Shown: positions 8,639 to 17,370, numbered from the stretch's first letter. The stretch: DNA of 64,000 nucleotides from Leptolyngbya sp. FACHB-60 (GCF_014695775.1 NZ_JACJOX010000050.1:1-64000), one strand, 5' to 3'. Made by a program: numbers and translations. The notes: generated by a model not told the origin, from the letters alone.

Positions 8639-8770
8639 GGTGCTAACTCGACATTATTTATTTCGTTGTCATCATTCTTCAACAGATATTCCATTGAGAC
8701 CACGCAAGTTCCTCCAGTTAAGCCGCAACTTATCGTGAAGCGTGGTATTCTTCGGGAAAAAAGCCCTGAT
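8639..8770 (-). repeat. Leader repeat copy A, upstream of the DUF4278 gene
   Basis: About 130 bases match two other places in the window (16480-16570 and 17242-17370). Shared blocks on the minus strand include ATAAGTTGCGGCTTAACT, CTTGCGTGG and a short open frame starting at ATG 8694 with MEYLLKNDDNEINNVELAP. CCACGC and GCGTGG flank the middle part and could pair. In this copy the short frame runs on into the DUF4278 gene with no stop. Confidence 0.8.
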
Positions 8771-8867
8771 TTGGTGGTTCGCCATTCGTACAATTCGTAC
8801 AAAAGAATGCAGCCCCTCATAAAAGAGTAAAAAGACTTGCTTAGCCCTTTAATCCAGCAATTTGCTT

Positions 8868-11800
8868 ATGGATACCAATGGCAAGAAATCCAAACGCAGT
8901 AGAGTTGCCTCTACACGAGTGAGAGGAGTGATTCTGTCACCGCATGGATGGCAGCGATTTCAAGTGGCCAAACAGCAAGCAGAATCGGAGGAAACCTGGG
9001 GTAAGCGGTTCACGCAGGAAGATCTCATCGAGCGCACAGAACTTTCCTCCAATACCCTATCCCGAATCCTCAATCGCGAACTTGGTGTCGATCGGCAGTC
9101 GCTCGAGATCCTGTTTCAGGCATTTGGGCTGGAACTCACAAAGGCTGATTATACGCCTCCTGCCGCAGCCTCTAAAATGTTAGAGTCGCAGCGAGAAGAT
9201 CCGCAACAAGACTGGGATAGTGCAGTTGATGCCTCAGTGTTTTATGGTCGTGAAACCGAATTGGCGCAACTGTGGCAGTGGGTAGTAACTGAACGCTGCC
9301 GCGTAGTTGGGCTACTGGGGCTCGGTGGGATTGGCAAAAGTACGATTGCCGTCAAAGCAGCGCTACAGATGCGGTCTGAGTTTGAGATTGTGGTGTGGCG
9401 ATCGCTTGCCAACGCACCCTCGTTTGATGGGCTCCTGACCAGCCTACTGAAATTTCTGATGCCGATTCAGGGAGATGATCCGATTATCCCGGCTACGCTC
9501 GATGAGAAGCTTGTCTTATTGATGCAGTACTTGCGATCGCAGCGGTGTCTGTTGATTTTGGATAATGCTGAAACCATTCTGCACAGTGAGCAGGTGGGTC
9601 AGTGGCAATCGGGGTATGAAGCTTACGGGCAATTTTTAAGAACACTGGGAGAAACACCCCATCAAAGCTGTTGCCTGCTGACCAGCCGTGAAAAACCCCG
9701 CGAAATCGCCCTGTTGGAGGGCGAACAGAGCGTAGTGCGATCGCTTTCTCTCAGTGGACTCACGTCCGATGATGGACGCGCCATTTTTCAGCAAAAAGGA
9801 GCGTTTACGGGTTCACAAGCCGAGTGGCAAACCCTGGTCAATCATTATGGCGGCAATCCTCTGGCGCTGAAGCTGGTTGCCTCTGCCACACAAGATTTGT
9901 TCGACGGCAGTGTTGCAGAGGTTCTAACCTATCTTGAGCAGGGCGTTTTTGTCTTTGAAGACATCCGTGATTTGCTCGCTCGCCAATTCAATCGCCTATC
10001 GATAGAGGAACAGAAAATTCTCTACTGGTTTGCTATTCACCGAGAACCGGTTGCGATCGCAGAGATTCGTGAAAACGTTATCGGTGTAGCTTCTGGGCAG
10101 ACCGTTCCCCAACAAGTAAATTCACTGCTCCGGCGATCGCTACTCGAAAAAACAGATGGATTATTTTTCTTGCAGCCCGTGGTGATGGAGTATGTCACGG
10201 AACGGTTGATACAACAGGTTTGTACAGAATTTGCAAACCGACAGCTTGATCTATGGCAAAGTCACCCATTAATGCGGGTACAGGCGAAAGACTATATCCG
10301 AGAAATGCAACTGCGATTAATTTTGCAGCCTGTGATGGAATGGCTTTTATCGGCATACCGAAACCTGTCGGAAGTTGAAAACAGAGCAAGGCTACTTCTC
10401 GCACAACAACGGTCAGAATACGAAGCAGGATATGCGGCAGGCAATTTAATCAACCTGCTGGTGCAGCTCAAAGTAGATTTGCAGGGTTCCGATTTTTCTA
10501 AACTTGTAGTGCGGCAAGCCGACCTGCGGCAGATTAATTTGGTAGGGGTCAATTTTCAAAATTCTGATTTAGCAACATCCCTTTTTTCAGAGACTTTGGG
10601 GGTACCAACATCGGTTGACATTAGCCCAGATAGCCAAGTTTTTGCTGTGGGCGATATTAATGGTTTTGTGTATTTGTGGAATATTGCATCCCATCAACTC
10701 ATTGCGACTTTTGAAGGGCATGAAGGCGGGGTTTGGGCAGTTGCCTTTAGTCCCGATGGCACAACACTGGCGAGTGCTGGCAATGATGCAACGGTACGAT
10801 TGTGGAATGTGCAAAGTGGTGATTGCTTGAGGGTTTTGGCAGGGCACACGGGCCGAATTTGGTCTTTAAGTTTTAGTGCTAATCATCAATGGTTAGCCAG
10901 TGGTAGTGATGATCAAACCGTGAGAGTGTGGAATTTACAGGGTGACTGCTTACACGTTTTGGAAGGGCACACCAAAAACGTTTATTCTGTTCATTTCTCA
11001 CCAAACCATCCAATTTTAGCCAGCGGCAGTAAGGATACCTCGATTCGGATTTGGGATGTTGAGACTGGAAAATGTCTAAATGTGTTGCAAGGACATGCTT
11101 CCGGTGTTCGCTGCGTGCGCTATAGCCCGGATGGTCAACGGTTAGCAAGTAGCGACCTTGATGGTTGCATTCAACTATGGAGTCATCCACCTAATTCTAA
11201 AACTTATTCATTTAATCCTGAATTATCGCTGCGGGGGCATACTAACTGGGTTCGGAACATTGTATTTAGTCCAGAGGGTGACACCTTAATCAGCGGCAGT
11301 GATGATGGTACCCTTCGGTTTTGGAATGTTCAAGACGGATACTGTACGAATATTCTGGGCGAGCAAACGGTATCGGTACTGATGGCGCTCGCTATCAGTA
11401 CCGATGGTCAGACCTTGATCAGTGCCAACCAGGAGCGAACCGTGCGGTTGTGGCAGATGCCAAGTGGGCAAAGCCTCAAAACGCTAAGCAGCTATACCTA
11501 TGGAGAACACGCCTTAAGTTTTAGTCCTGTCACAGTTACGGCAGCTCAAAACCAAAATGATTCTGCCTCAGCGGGAACTGGGTTGCCGCATCAACTGCTG
11601 GCTACTAGTAGTAGTCAAGCGGGAGCGATTCACTTATGGCAGTGGCAGGTTGATGGCGAGCTACTCAGTTCGACTCCCTGGAAAACTATCTACCGAGAAA
11701 ACAGCCTGATTTCAAATTTGAGCTTTAGCCCGGATGGTCAAACCATTGCCACCAACGGGCAGGATGGCTCCATTTTTGTATGGGATGTGCAAACAGGACA

Positions 11801-12545
11801 AGGCGATCGCTGGATTGCTCACAATGCTCCTGTATTAGCGGTGCTGTTTAACCCCGTTGGGCAAACCCTGGCAAGCAGCAGCCGTGACCGCACAGTGCGT
11901 CTGTGGAATGTACAAACTCACCAATGCTTACACGTGCTGGAGGGGCATCAAAGCAGCATGCGGATGATCGCCTTTGATCCTCAAGGCCAAATGTTGGCCA
12001 GTGGCAGCTATGACCAAACCATTCGGCTATGGGACGCGCAAACCGGGGAGTGTCTGCGGGTGATAGAAGGACACAAGGGCGGAGTTTACACGCTAGCCTT
12101 TCATCCAACTGAGCCGATTCTGGCGAGTGGCAGCTTTGATCAAACCATCCGGTTATGGGATGTGCAAAGTGGATCCTGTTTAAGAATATTACAGGGGCAT
12201 ACCGGCATCGCGTTTACCCTCGCTATCAGCCCTGATGGTCAAACGCTGGCCAGCGGCAGTGATGACCAAACCGTTCGCCTCTGGAATTTGAAGACGGGAG
12301 AATGCCTTCATGTGATGGATGGACACACCAGTTGGATTGCATCCGTTGTCTTCAGCCCCGACGGTCAAATTCTATTGAGTGGAAGCTTCGATCGCACCCT
12401 AAAACTGTGGGATGTCGCTACAGGACATTGTATTAAAACGGTGAAAGGCGATCGCCTCTATGAAGGCATGAATATTCAAGGCGCAACAGGGCTGACGAAT
12501 GCTCAAAAAACGACATTAAGAGCATTAGGAGCAATTTCACAGTGA
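8868..12545 (+). CDS. STAND protein: HTH, NB-ARC NTPase, 14 WD40 repeats
   Basis: The product has about 1225 residues from the ATG at 8868. Numbering here counts from a TTG two codons earlier. An N-terminal helix-turn-helix region (about 24-97: LSPHGWQRF, FTQEDLIERTELSSNTLSRIL) is followed by an NB-ARC NTPase with P-loop GLGGIGKST near 153-161, Walker B LLILDN near 230-235 and GGNPLALKL near 330-338. A helical region and a short pentapeptide-like stretch (LQGSDF, LRQINL, FQNSDL) follow. The rest is about 14 WD40 repeats, enough for two seven-bladed propellers. STAND proteins of this kind act as ligand-triggered switches in signalling or defence; the trigger and output are unknown. No effector enzyme domain is visible. 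Confidence 0.92.
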   Translation: MDTNGKKSKRSRVASTRVRGVILSPHGWQRFQVAKQQAESEETWGKRFTQEDLIERTELSSNTLSRILNRELGVDRQSLEILFQAFGLELTKADYTPPAAASKMLESQREDPQQDWDSAVDASVFYGRETELAQLWQWVVTERCRVVGLLGLGGIGKSTIAVKAALQMRSEFEIVVWRSLANAPSFDGLLTSLLKFLMPIQGDDPIIPATLDEKLVLLMQYLRSQRCLLILDNAETILHSEQVGQWQSGYEAYGQFLRTLGETPHQSCCLLTSREKPREIALLEGEQSVVRSLSLSGLTSDDGRAIFQQKGAFTGSQAEWQTLVNHYGGNPLALKLVASATQDLFDGSVAEVLTYLEQGVFVFEDIRDLLARQFNRLSIEEQKILYWFAIHREPVAIAEIRENVIGVASGQTVPQQVNSLLRRSLLEKTDGLFFLQPVVMEYVTERLIQQVCTEFANRQLDLWQSHPLMRVQAKDYIREMQLRLILQPVMEWLLSAYRNLSEVENRARLLLAQQRSEYEAGYAAGNLINLLVQLKVDLQGSDFSKLVVRQADLRQINLVGVNFQNSDLATSLFSETLGVPTSVDISPDSQVFAVGDINGFVYLWNIASHQLIATFEGHEGGVWAVAFSPDGTTLASAGNDATVRLWNVQSGDCLRVLAGHTGRIWSLSFSANHQWLASGSDDQTVRVWNLQGDCLHVLEGHTKNVYSVHFSPNHPILASGSKDTSIRIWDVETGKCLNVLQGHASGVRCVRYSPDGQRLASSDLDGCIQLWSHPPNSKTYSFNPELSLRGHTNWVRNIVFSPEGDTLISGSDDGTLRFWNVQDGYCTNILGEQTVSVLMALAISTDGQTLISANQERTVRLWQMPSGQSLKTLSSYTYGEHALSFSPVTVTAAQNQNDSASAGTGLPHQLLATSSSQAGAIHLWQWQVDGELLSSTPWKTIYRENSLISNLSFSPDGQTIATNGQDGSIFVWDVQTGQGDRWIAHNAPVLAVLFNPVGQTLASSSRDRTVRLWNVQTHQCLHVLEGHQSSMRMIAFDPQGQMLASGSYDQTIRLWDAQTGECLRVIEGHKGGVYTLAFHPTEPILASGSFDQTIRLWDVQSGSCLRILQGHTGIAFTLAISPDGQTLASGSDDQTVRLWNLKTGECLHVMDGHTSWIASVVFSPDGQILLSGSFDRTLKLWDVATGHCIKTVKGDRLYEGMNIQGATGLTNAQKTTLRALGAISQ

Positions 12546-12597
12546 AGCGATTGTTTACAGCACTACCTGCTTAGGCTCATAGCTCCTTATTGCTGAT

Positions 12598-13523
12598 TCA
12601 CCTAAGCTGAACCAGATTTTCCTCAGTCAAAGTGTGATTGATGGCCACAGCAGCAAGCGTCCCAATCGCGACTGCTACGGCAATCTGTGAGTAAGGGCTA
12701 GACACATCGCCCACTGCATAAAGTCCAGGAATCGAGGTTTGCTTACTCTCATCTACTTGTACGATGTCATTGCTGCCAAATTTACACCCTAACTTTGTGG
12801 CTAGATGGCTGTGCTGATACGATGGAGGGCGCAGCAATATACCACGACGGGGCAGCACTTCATTGTTGGTAAAGACGATCCCTGTTAGTTTGTCATCTTG
12901 ATATTCGAGTCGAGCAATTTTTTCTTCGCGTAGCTGAACTCCCCAATTTGATAACTGCTGTCGTTGCTCATGGGTTAATTCGGCAGGACCATCTGAACAG
13001 AGCACCAAATCGCGCAGCTGGTCAGCATGAATGTCATTTCAAGTCCTACCTCGCCTTTGCCATAAATGGCTAAAGGTTGATCTCGCACTTCCCAACCATG
13101 GCAGTAAGGACAGTGGAAAATGCTGCCACCCCAAAGTTCTGCAAATCCATCAATTGCTGGAAGTGAATCTTTCATGCCCGTGGCTAGCAATAGTTTGCGA
13201 CCGACAAATTGATTGCCATCGCTTAGGGTCACTTGAAAGCGATCGCCCAATTTTTGAGCATCAACCACTTCACCCACCTGAATTTCAACACCATCGTAAA
13301 GACTCAATTGCTCTCGTCCAATTTGCAGCAGTTCTGTAGGTGAAATTCCATCTCTAGAAAAGAAACCATGGGCAGCATGAGCAACTTGATTACGTGGCTT
13401 TCCAGCATCACAGAGCAAGACCCGCTTGCAGGCTCGTCCGAGCATCAAGGCCGCAGTCAAACCGGCTGGGCCACCACCAATGATGATGACATCAAAAACA
13501 TTAGTGTGTAAGTTAACGTTCAT
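12598..13523 (-). pseudogene. FAD/NAD(P)-dependent oxidoreductase (thioredoxin-reductase-like), frameshifted
   Basis: Two minus-strand frames encode the two halves of one flavoprotein. The first (from ATG 13523) has the FAD motif IIIGGGPAGLTAALMLGR, then CDAGKPRNQ and HCPYCHGWEVRDQ, and breaks near 13010-13030 within the NAD(P)-binding region. The second resumes with LVLCSDGPAELT and ends with the FAD-contacting GLYAVGDVSS. The active site is CPYC rather than the CATC of classical thioredoxin reductase. Unless the frameshift is a sequencing error, the gene is inactive. Confidence 0.82.
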
Positions 13524-13595
13524 AGCTTGTTCTACTGTTGTCAGCATTGAGTTACAGTCAAAGAAAATTGAAACTTGCCATCGAGTGGTGTAGAT

Positions 13596-13630
13596 AAAGA
13601 AGGCGAATGTTTTGACCAATCGCCTTCTTT
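13596..13630 (-). terminator. Hairpin terminator after the membrane protein gene
   Basis: AAAGAAGGCGA and TCGCCTTCTTT form a perfect 11-base stem with a 13-base loop. It lies 26 bases past the stop of the membrane protein gene at 13656, on the same strand, and the trailing arm is T-rich. It separates that gene from the oxidoreductase pseudogene. Confidence 0.7.
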
Positions 13631-13655
13631 AAGCAGATTTGCTTAGCCAAGACAC

Positions 13656-14309
13656 TTATGCAGTAACCCCATCTTCAAAAGCAGAACTGCTAGGTGTTAA
13701 ACCCACGATATCTGCATAGGCGGCAGCGATCGCACAAGCACTGACCGGAATCGTCACGAGCAGGCCCACACCTAGTAGCAAAACACCCGCTAGATTTAGT
13801 AGTACCAACACAAAAGCAAAACCAAGAAAAGAGAACCAATTCTTAGAAATCAGCTTGCGGCTAAACTCCATTCCAACCCAGAAATTCATCTTCCTTTCGA
13901 GTACTAAAGGTAGTGCAAAGATATAGGCGACTGCGAGGTAAATACCAGGAACGAGAAGCAGTAACAACCCAATACCAACTGCTAGGCTAGAAACGAGGCT
14001 GACCAGGAGAAGGGGCAGGTAGTTATTGAACCCCCTGAAGAAATCGCCAAACGTTGTAGCGCGATTTTTCAAAAGCTTAAATGCTACGATTAAAAATCCT
14101 GCATTTAAGGGAGCAGAAATGAAGAGGCTGATGAACCCCTCCAGAGTAACAGACTGGCTAGCTTTGGCGATCGCAACATTAACCAAGAAAAACACAAGTG
14201 TAAAGCCAGCAAACTCAACAGGATTTTTCTTGAATATATTCCAGCCGCTGCCAATATACTCGCCAATCTTAACTGTGTAGGCTTCTTGAAGTATGCCTTC
14301 AAGCCCCAT
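13656..14309 (-). CDS. Multi-helix membrane protein
   Basis: The 217-residue product from ATG 14309 (MGLEGILQEAYTVKIGEYI) has about five hydrophobic segments separated by short loops. It contains GFNNYLPLLLVSLV and LLVPGIYLAVAYIFALPLV, with a central ERKMNFWVGMEFSRKLI amphipathic stretch. This arrangement resembles small DUF975-like or glycerophosphodiester-phosphodiesterase-type membrane domains. No catalytic domain is attached. The frame stays open upstream to 14420 without a better start. Confidence 0.65.
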   Translation of the reverse strand: MGLEGILQEAYTVKIGEYIGSGWNIFKKNPVEFAGFTLVFFLVNVAIAKASQSVTLEGFISLFISAPLNAGFLIVAFKLLKNRATTFGDFFRGFNNYLPLLLVSLVSSLAVGIGLLLLLVPGIYLAVAYIFALPLVLERKMNFWVGMEFSRKLISKNWFSFLGFAFVLVLLNLAGVLLLGVGLLVTIPVSACAIAAAYADIVGLTPSSSAFEDGVTA

Positions 14310-14481
14310 CGATCTGTAATTTTTCACAATTGTTCTCTCCAAAATACTGTGTGCGTCGAGTTGAAAGTAAGAGAAATTTAAAACGTGCCATTGGATTAAG
14401 TTAGGCAATCGCAACTGCATGGACTAACGTGGAATCAACCGTCACGCCATGCTTGGTTGCGACACCATAACAACACAGTCT

Positions 14482-15486
14482 TTATCCCGAAATGCCCCCC
14501 AGCATGGCAATCAATCCGCTGGCCGCAACTACTGTGATCGCGCTCCATTTGATAGGTGGATTGCGATCGAGCCAATCCGTAAAGCTGGGTACGCTCAACT
14601 TGCTAAAGTCGCCCTCTACAACGTCGTAACCAGAGAGTGGGGCATATAGGTTGTCGGGTGCATCTGGTGATTTTGGCTCACCGGTCAGTTGAGCAGTAAA
14701 GCCAACCTGAAGAAATAAGCGATCGACAATTGCCGGGGCAATGCGTTGCAGCATCTCTAATACTCGCCCCATATCACCTACAACAAAGTCACGGGTAGGA
14801 TGCTCAGCCACATATAGAATGGCATCGGCAACGGTGCTGGGTTTGTTGTAAGGCGGTAATCCAGCCGGCTCCACGCCCATCTTTGTCCGAATTTTGTTGA
14901 AAATGGGGGTATTCGTGATGGCGGGCATCACATTCGTGACGCTGATCGGCTGTTTTTGGTGCTGCAATTCAATTCGCAGAGAGTCTAAAAAGCCTGCTAT
15001 GCCATGCTTGGAAGCCGCATAGGGACTTTGCAGGGGAAACGGCACTCTCGCCGCTAACGAAGAAACATGAATGAGCGCGCCGCCGCCTTGTTTGAGGTGT
15101 GGTAAAGCCACCATCGCGCCATAGGCTTGCCCATTCAGGTTGACATCAATGACTCTTCTAAATTCTTCCGGTGTGACTTGGTCAAACGGTGCAACAACGC
15201 TGGTTCCAGAAACATGTACCCAGGTATCAAGTCGTCCGTAAGTGGCAATGGCCTGATCGGCGATCGCTTTCACCTGTTCAAATTCGCTAACATCGGCAAT
15301 GACGGCGATCGCGTCTCCGCCCAACTCTTTAATCTGATTCACTAACGTTGCCAACCCAAACTCGCTACGAGCAGCAACAACAACCTTTGCTCCTTTTTTG
15401 GCAAACCGCAGGGCGGTCTCTCTGCCAATTCCACTAGAAGCGCCAACGATGGCGACTACTTGCTGATTGATCGGCTTTAATTTCAT
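14482..15486 (-). CDS. Short-chain dehydrogenase/reductase with C-terminal membrane segment
   Basis: The 334-residue protein from ATG 15486 (GGAG just upstream) is an SDR. It has the cofactor motif GASSGIGRETA, the NNAG-equivalent region as HVSGTS, the catalytic serine in HVSSLA and YAASK as the YxxxK pair. About 80 extra residues at the C-terminus end in a hydrophobic helix (AITVVAASGLIAMLGGI), which could anchor the enzyme to a membrane. The substrate is unknown. It precedes the membrane protein gene in the same direction. Confidence 0.87.
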   Translation of the reverse strand: MKLKPINQQVVAIVGASSGIGRETALRFAKKGAKVVVAARSEFGLATLVNQIKELGGDAIAVIADVSEFEQVKAIADQAIATYGRLDTWVHVSGTSVVAPFDQVTPEEFRRVIDVNLNGQAYGAMVALPHLKQGGGALIHVSSLAARVPFPLQSPYAASKHGIAGFLDSLRIELQHQKQPISVTNVMPAITNTPIFNKIRTKMGVEPAGLPPYNKPSTVADAILYVAEHPTRDFVVGDMGRVLEMLQRIAPAIVDRLFLQVGFTAQLTGEPKSPDAPDNLYAPLSGYDVVEGDFSKLSVPSFTDWLDRNPPIKWSAITVVAASGLIAMLGGISG

Positions 15487-15608
15487 GGGTTCTACTCCTA
15501 AAGTTGAATCTTTTTGAATCCAGTCCCCAATGCTTGCGGCGAATAATTGCCCATACTTACACTGGGGTTCATTTCTTTGAGAAAGATGTCTCACCGCAAC
15601 GTCTGGTA

Positions 15609-16433
15609 TCAGCCCTTGAGGAACGATAGAAGATCGTTGTTGAGTTGTTCTTTGTGCGTGTCGGTCAGACCGTGGGGTGCGCCGGGATAAATTTTTAGGG
15701 TGGAATGCTTCACCAGATTGGCGGCAGCGATCGCAGCGGCACCAATCGGCACAATCTGGTCATCGTCACCGTGGAGGATAAGTGTGGGCACGTCGAACTT
15801 TTTCAGATCTTCGGTGAAATCGGTTTCAGAAAAGGCCTTGATACTGTCGAAAGCGTTCTTGTGTCCCGCCTGCATGCCCTGGAGCCAGAACCAGTCGATC
15901 ATGCCCTGAGAAACTTTGGCACCTGGACGATTAAATCCAAAGAAGGGGCCGCTAGCCAGGTCGCGATAGAGCTGCGAGCGATCGGCGATGGAGCCCGCCC
16001 GCAGACCATCAAACACCTCGATGGGCAAGCCATCGGGATTGGCCTCTGTTTTCACCATGAGCGGGGGTACCGCTGAGATCAGTGCCGCTTTGGCGACTCG
16101 GCTGGTGCCGTGGCGACCAATGTAGCGGGCCACTTCGCCGCCGCCGGTCGAAAAGCCAATCAGTGTGGCATCGGTGAGGCCTAGCGTTTCAATCAGCGTC
16201 GCCAGGTCGTCGGCGTAGGTATTCATCTCGTTGCCGTTCCAGGGCTGACTTGAGCGTCCATGGCCGCGACGATCGTGAGCGATCGCCCGAAACCCGTGGT
16301 CTGCTAGAAACAGCATTTGAGCTTCCCAGCTATCAGAATTTAGGGGCCATCCGTGGCTGAAGATAACGGGTTTTCCCGCACCCCAATCTTTGTAATAAAT
16401 CTGTGTGCCATCTTGCGTTGTGATTGTGCTCAT
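15609..16433 (-). CDS. Alpha/beta hydrolase, chloroperoxidase/arylesterase type
   Basis: The 274-residue product is close to cofactor-free haloperoxidases and esterases: YYKDWGAGKPVIFSHGWPL, AHDRRGHGRSSQP, nucleophile elbow GFSTGGGE, acid region HGDDDQIVP and histidine in APHGLTDTH. These enzymes hydrolyse esters and can show perhydrolase activity. The ATG at 16433 is preceded by GAGG, which overlaps the stop of the leader peptide frame 16445-16531, so translation of the two may be coupled. Confidence 0.9.
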   Translation of the reverse strand: MSTITTQDGTQIYYKDWGAGKPVIFSHGWPLNSDSWEAQMLFLADHGFRAIAHDRRGHGRSSQPWNGNEMNTYADDLATLIETLGLTDATLIGFSTGGGEVARYIGRHGTSRVAKAALISAVPPLMVKTEANPDGLPIEVFDGLRAGSIADRSQLYRDLASGPFFGFNRPGAKVSQGMIDWFWLQGMQAGHKNAFDSIKAFSETDFTEDLKKFDVPTLILHGDDDQIVPIGAAAIAAANLVKHSTLKIYPGAPHGLTDTHKEQLNNDLLSFLKG

Positions 16434-16444
16434 GGGATTTTTCC

Positions 16445-16531
16445 TCAAATAATATGGGTTGGGTTTAGTGCGAACGAAGGCGCTAACTCGACATTTACTT
16501 CGTTGTTCTCATTCTTCAACAGACACTCCAT
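16445..16531 (-). CDS. Conserved leader peptide, 28 residues (copy B)
   Basis: A 28-residue open frame starts MECLLKNENNEVNVELAP and stops at TGA 16445, 11 bases before the hydrolase ATG. Copies A and C carry the same peptide start, with changes enriched at third codon positions and a whole-codon indel, which is the pattern expected of translated sequence. The stop codon overlaps the ribosome-binding site of the hydrolase. No function is known. Confidence 0.5.
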   Translation of the reverse strand: MECLLKNENNEVNVELAPSFALNPTHII

Positions 16532-16570
16532 TTAGCCCACGCAATTTCTTTGAGTTAAGCCGCAACTTAT
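16480..16570 (-). repeat. Leader repeat copy B, upstream of the hydrolase gene
   Basis: This copy matches copies A and C through the leader peptide and the block ATAAGTTGCGGCTTAACTCA upstream of it. It lacks the outer CACGCTTCAC portion found in A and C, so it is about 40 bases shorter. Confidence 0.8.
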
Positions 16571-16812
16571 TCCTCTTTTGCCACTATCTCTAGATAAAAT
16601 CTGTAATGCTTGAATTGCACTCGTGAAATGTTTTTCCTAGTTGCCATGCCACGAAGAGATAAGGCATTTATTTTTTCCTGAGGCAACAGAAGAGGGAATA
16701 ATTTACTTCTTACGACATCTTTTGGCCGGGAAGGCGAGGGAGTGAGTTTTCCCCCATCCCTCTCCCTTCCCATATCACTTGGTGTGCTCGACTTCCCTTG
16801 AAAAGTCGGCTT
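16571..16812. other. Intergenic region without a supported gene
   Basis: Between leader copy B and the UPF0145 gene I see no supportable gene. A 68-residue open frame on the minus strand has low-complexity basic content and no recognisable motif. Confidence 0.4.
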
Positions 16813-17154
16813 CTAAACGGTTTGAGGCTCCTGATAGCGTACAGCCGTTCCACTCACGGCAACCATCAACATACTGCTGCCACCGCCAGAATCGATTGTT
16901 TCGTAGTCCAAGGCGATGCCAACCACAGCATTTGCACCTAAAGTTTCTGCTTGATCAGTCAGCTCTTTTAGGGCAGTCTCTTTAGCTGCTCTAAGGGATT
17001 TCTCATAACTCGCTGAGCGCCCGCCTACCATGTCACGCATGGCTGCAAGAAAGTCTTTGAGAATATTTGCACCCAAGATAGTTTCGCTACTGACTATCCC
17101 GTAGTAATCAACAATTTTTTCGCCTTCAATCGTAGCTGTTGTAGCCAAAATCAC
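16813..17154 (-). CDS. UPF0145 / YbjQ family protein
   Basis: The 113-residue product has the YbjQ/UPF0145 pattern: an N-terminal beta strand with TTATIEGEKIVDYYG, then SETILGANILKDF, RSASYEKSLRAAKETAL and a C-terminal GANAVVGIALDYE. The family forms pentameric rings and is sometimes called heavy-metal-binding, but the role is unproven. GTG 17154 is chosen as start because AAGGAG sits 9 bases upstream and the family normally begins at this strand. Leader copy C lies upstream. Confidence 0.85.
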   Translation of the reverse strand: MILATTATIEGEKIVDYYGIVSSETILGANILKDFLAAMRDMVGGRSASYEKSLRAAKETALKELTDQAETLGANAVVGIALDYETIDSGGGSSMLMVAVSGTAVRYQEPQTV

Positions 17155-17226
17155 TGTTCCGATCTCCTTAAAAAGCAATAGTTTCAAAGTACATTGAGAA
17201 CGAGGAAGCCGCCTTCACCGCATTAT

Positions 17227-17292
17227 TCAAAGGAACGAAATCGCTGACTCGACATTTACCTCGTTATTCTCATTCTTCAACAAACATTCCAT
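17227..17292 (-). CDS. Conserved leader peptide, 21 residues (copy C)
   Basis: A 21-residue frame begins MECLLKNENNEVNVE and stops at TGA 17227. It matches the peptide in copy B over the first 15 residues with mostly synonymous differences. It ends 72 bases before the GTG of the UPF0145 gene, so direct coupling is less likely than in copy B. Confidence 0.45.
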   Translation of the reverse strand: MECLLKNENNEVNVESAISFL

Positions 17293-17370
17293 TTAGCCCA
17301 CGCAAGTTCATTGAGTCAACCTGCAACTTATGGTGAAGCGTGGTGTTCTTCAGAAAAAAGTCCCTGATTC
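17242..17370 (-). repeat. Leader repeat copy C, upstream of the UPF0145 gene
   Basis: About 130 bases are similar to copy A along its full length, including the outer CACGCTTCACCATAAGTTGC block and the TCAGGGACTTTTTTC end. It is similar to copy B in the inner part. CCACGC and GCGTGG are again positioned to pair. Confidence 0.8.

Noticed and set aside
10600..12500. Repetitive DNA array in the STAND gene
   Set aside because: The periodicity comes from WD40 repeats in a coding frame and is not a CRISPR or satellite array. Unit length is about 126 bases and copies are only partly similar.
16567..16773. Open frame of 68 residues on the minus strand between leader copy B and the UPF0145 gene
   Set aside because: Low-complexity basic sequence, no domain, no convincing ribosome-binding site.
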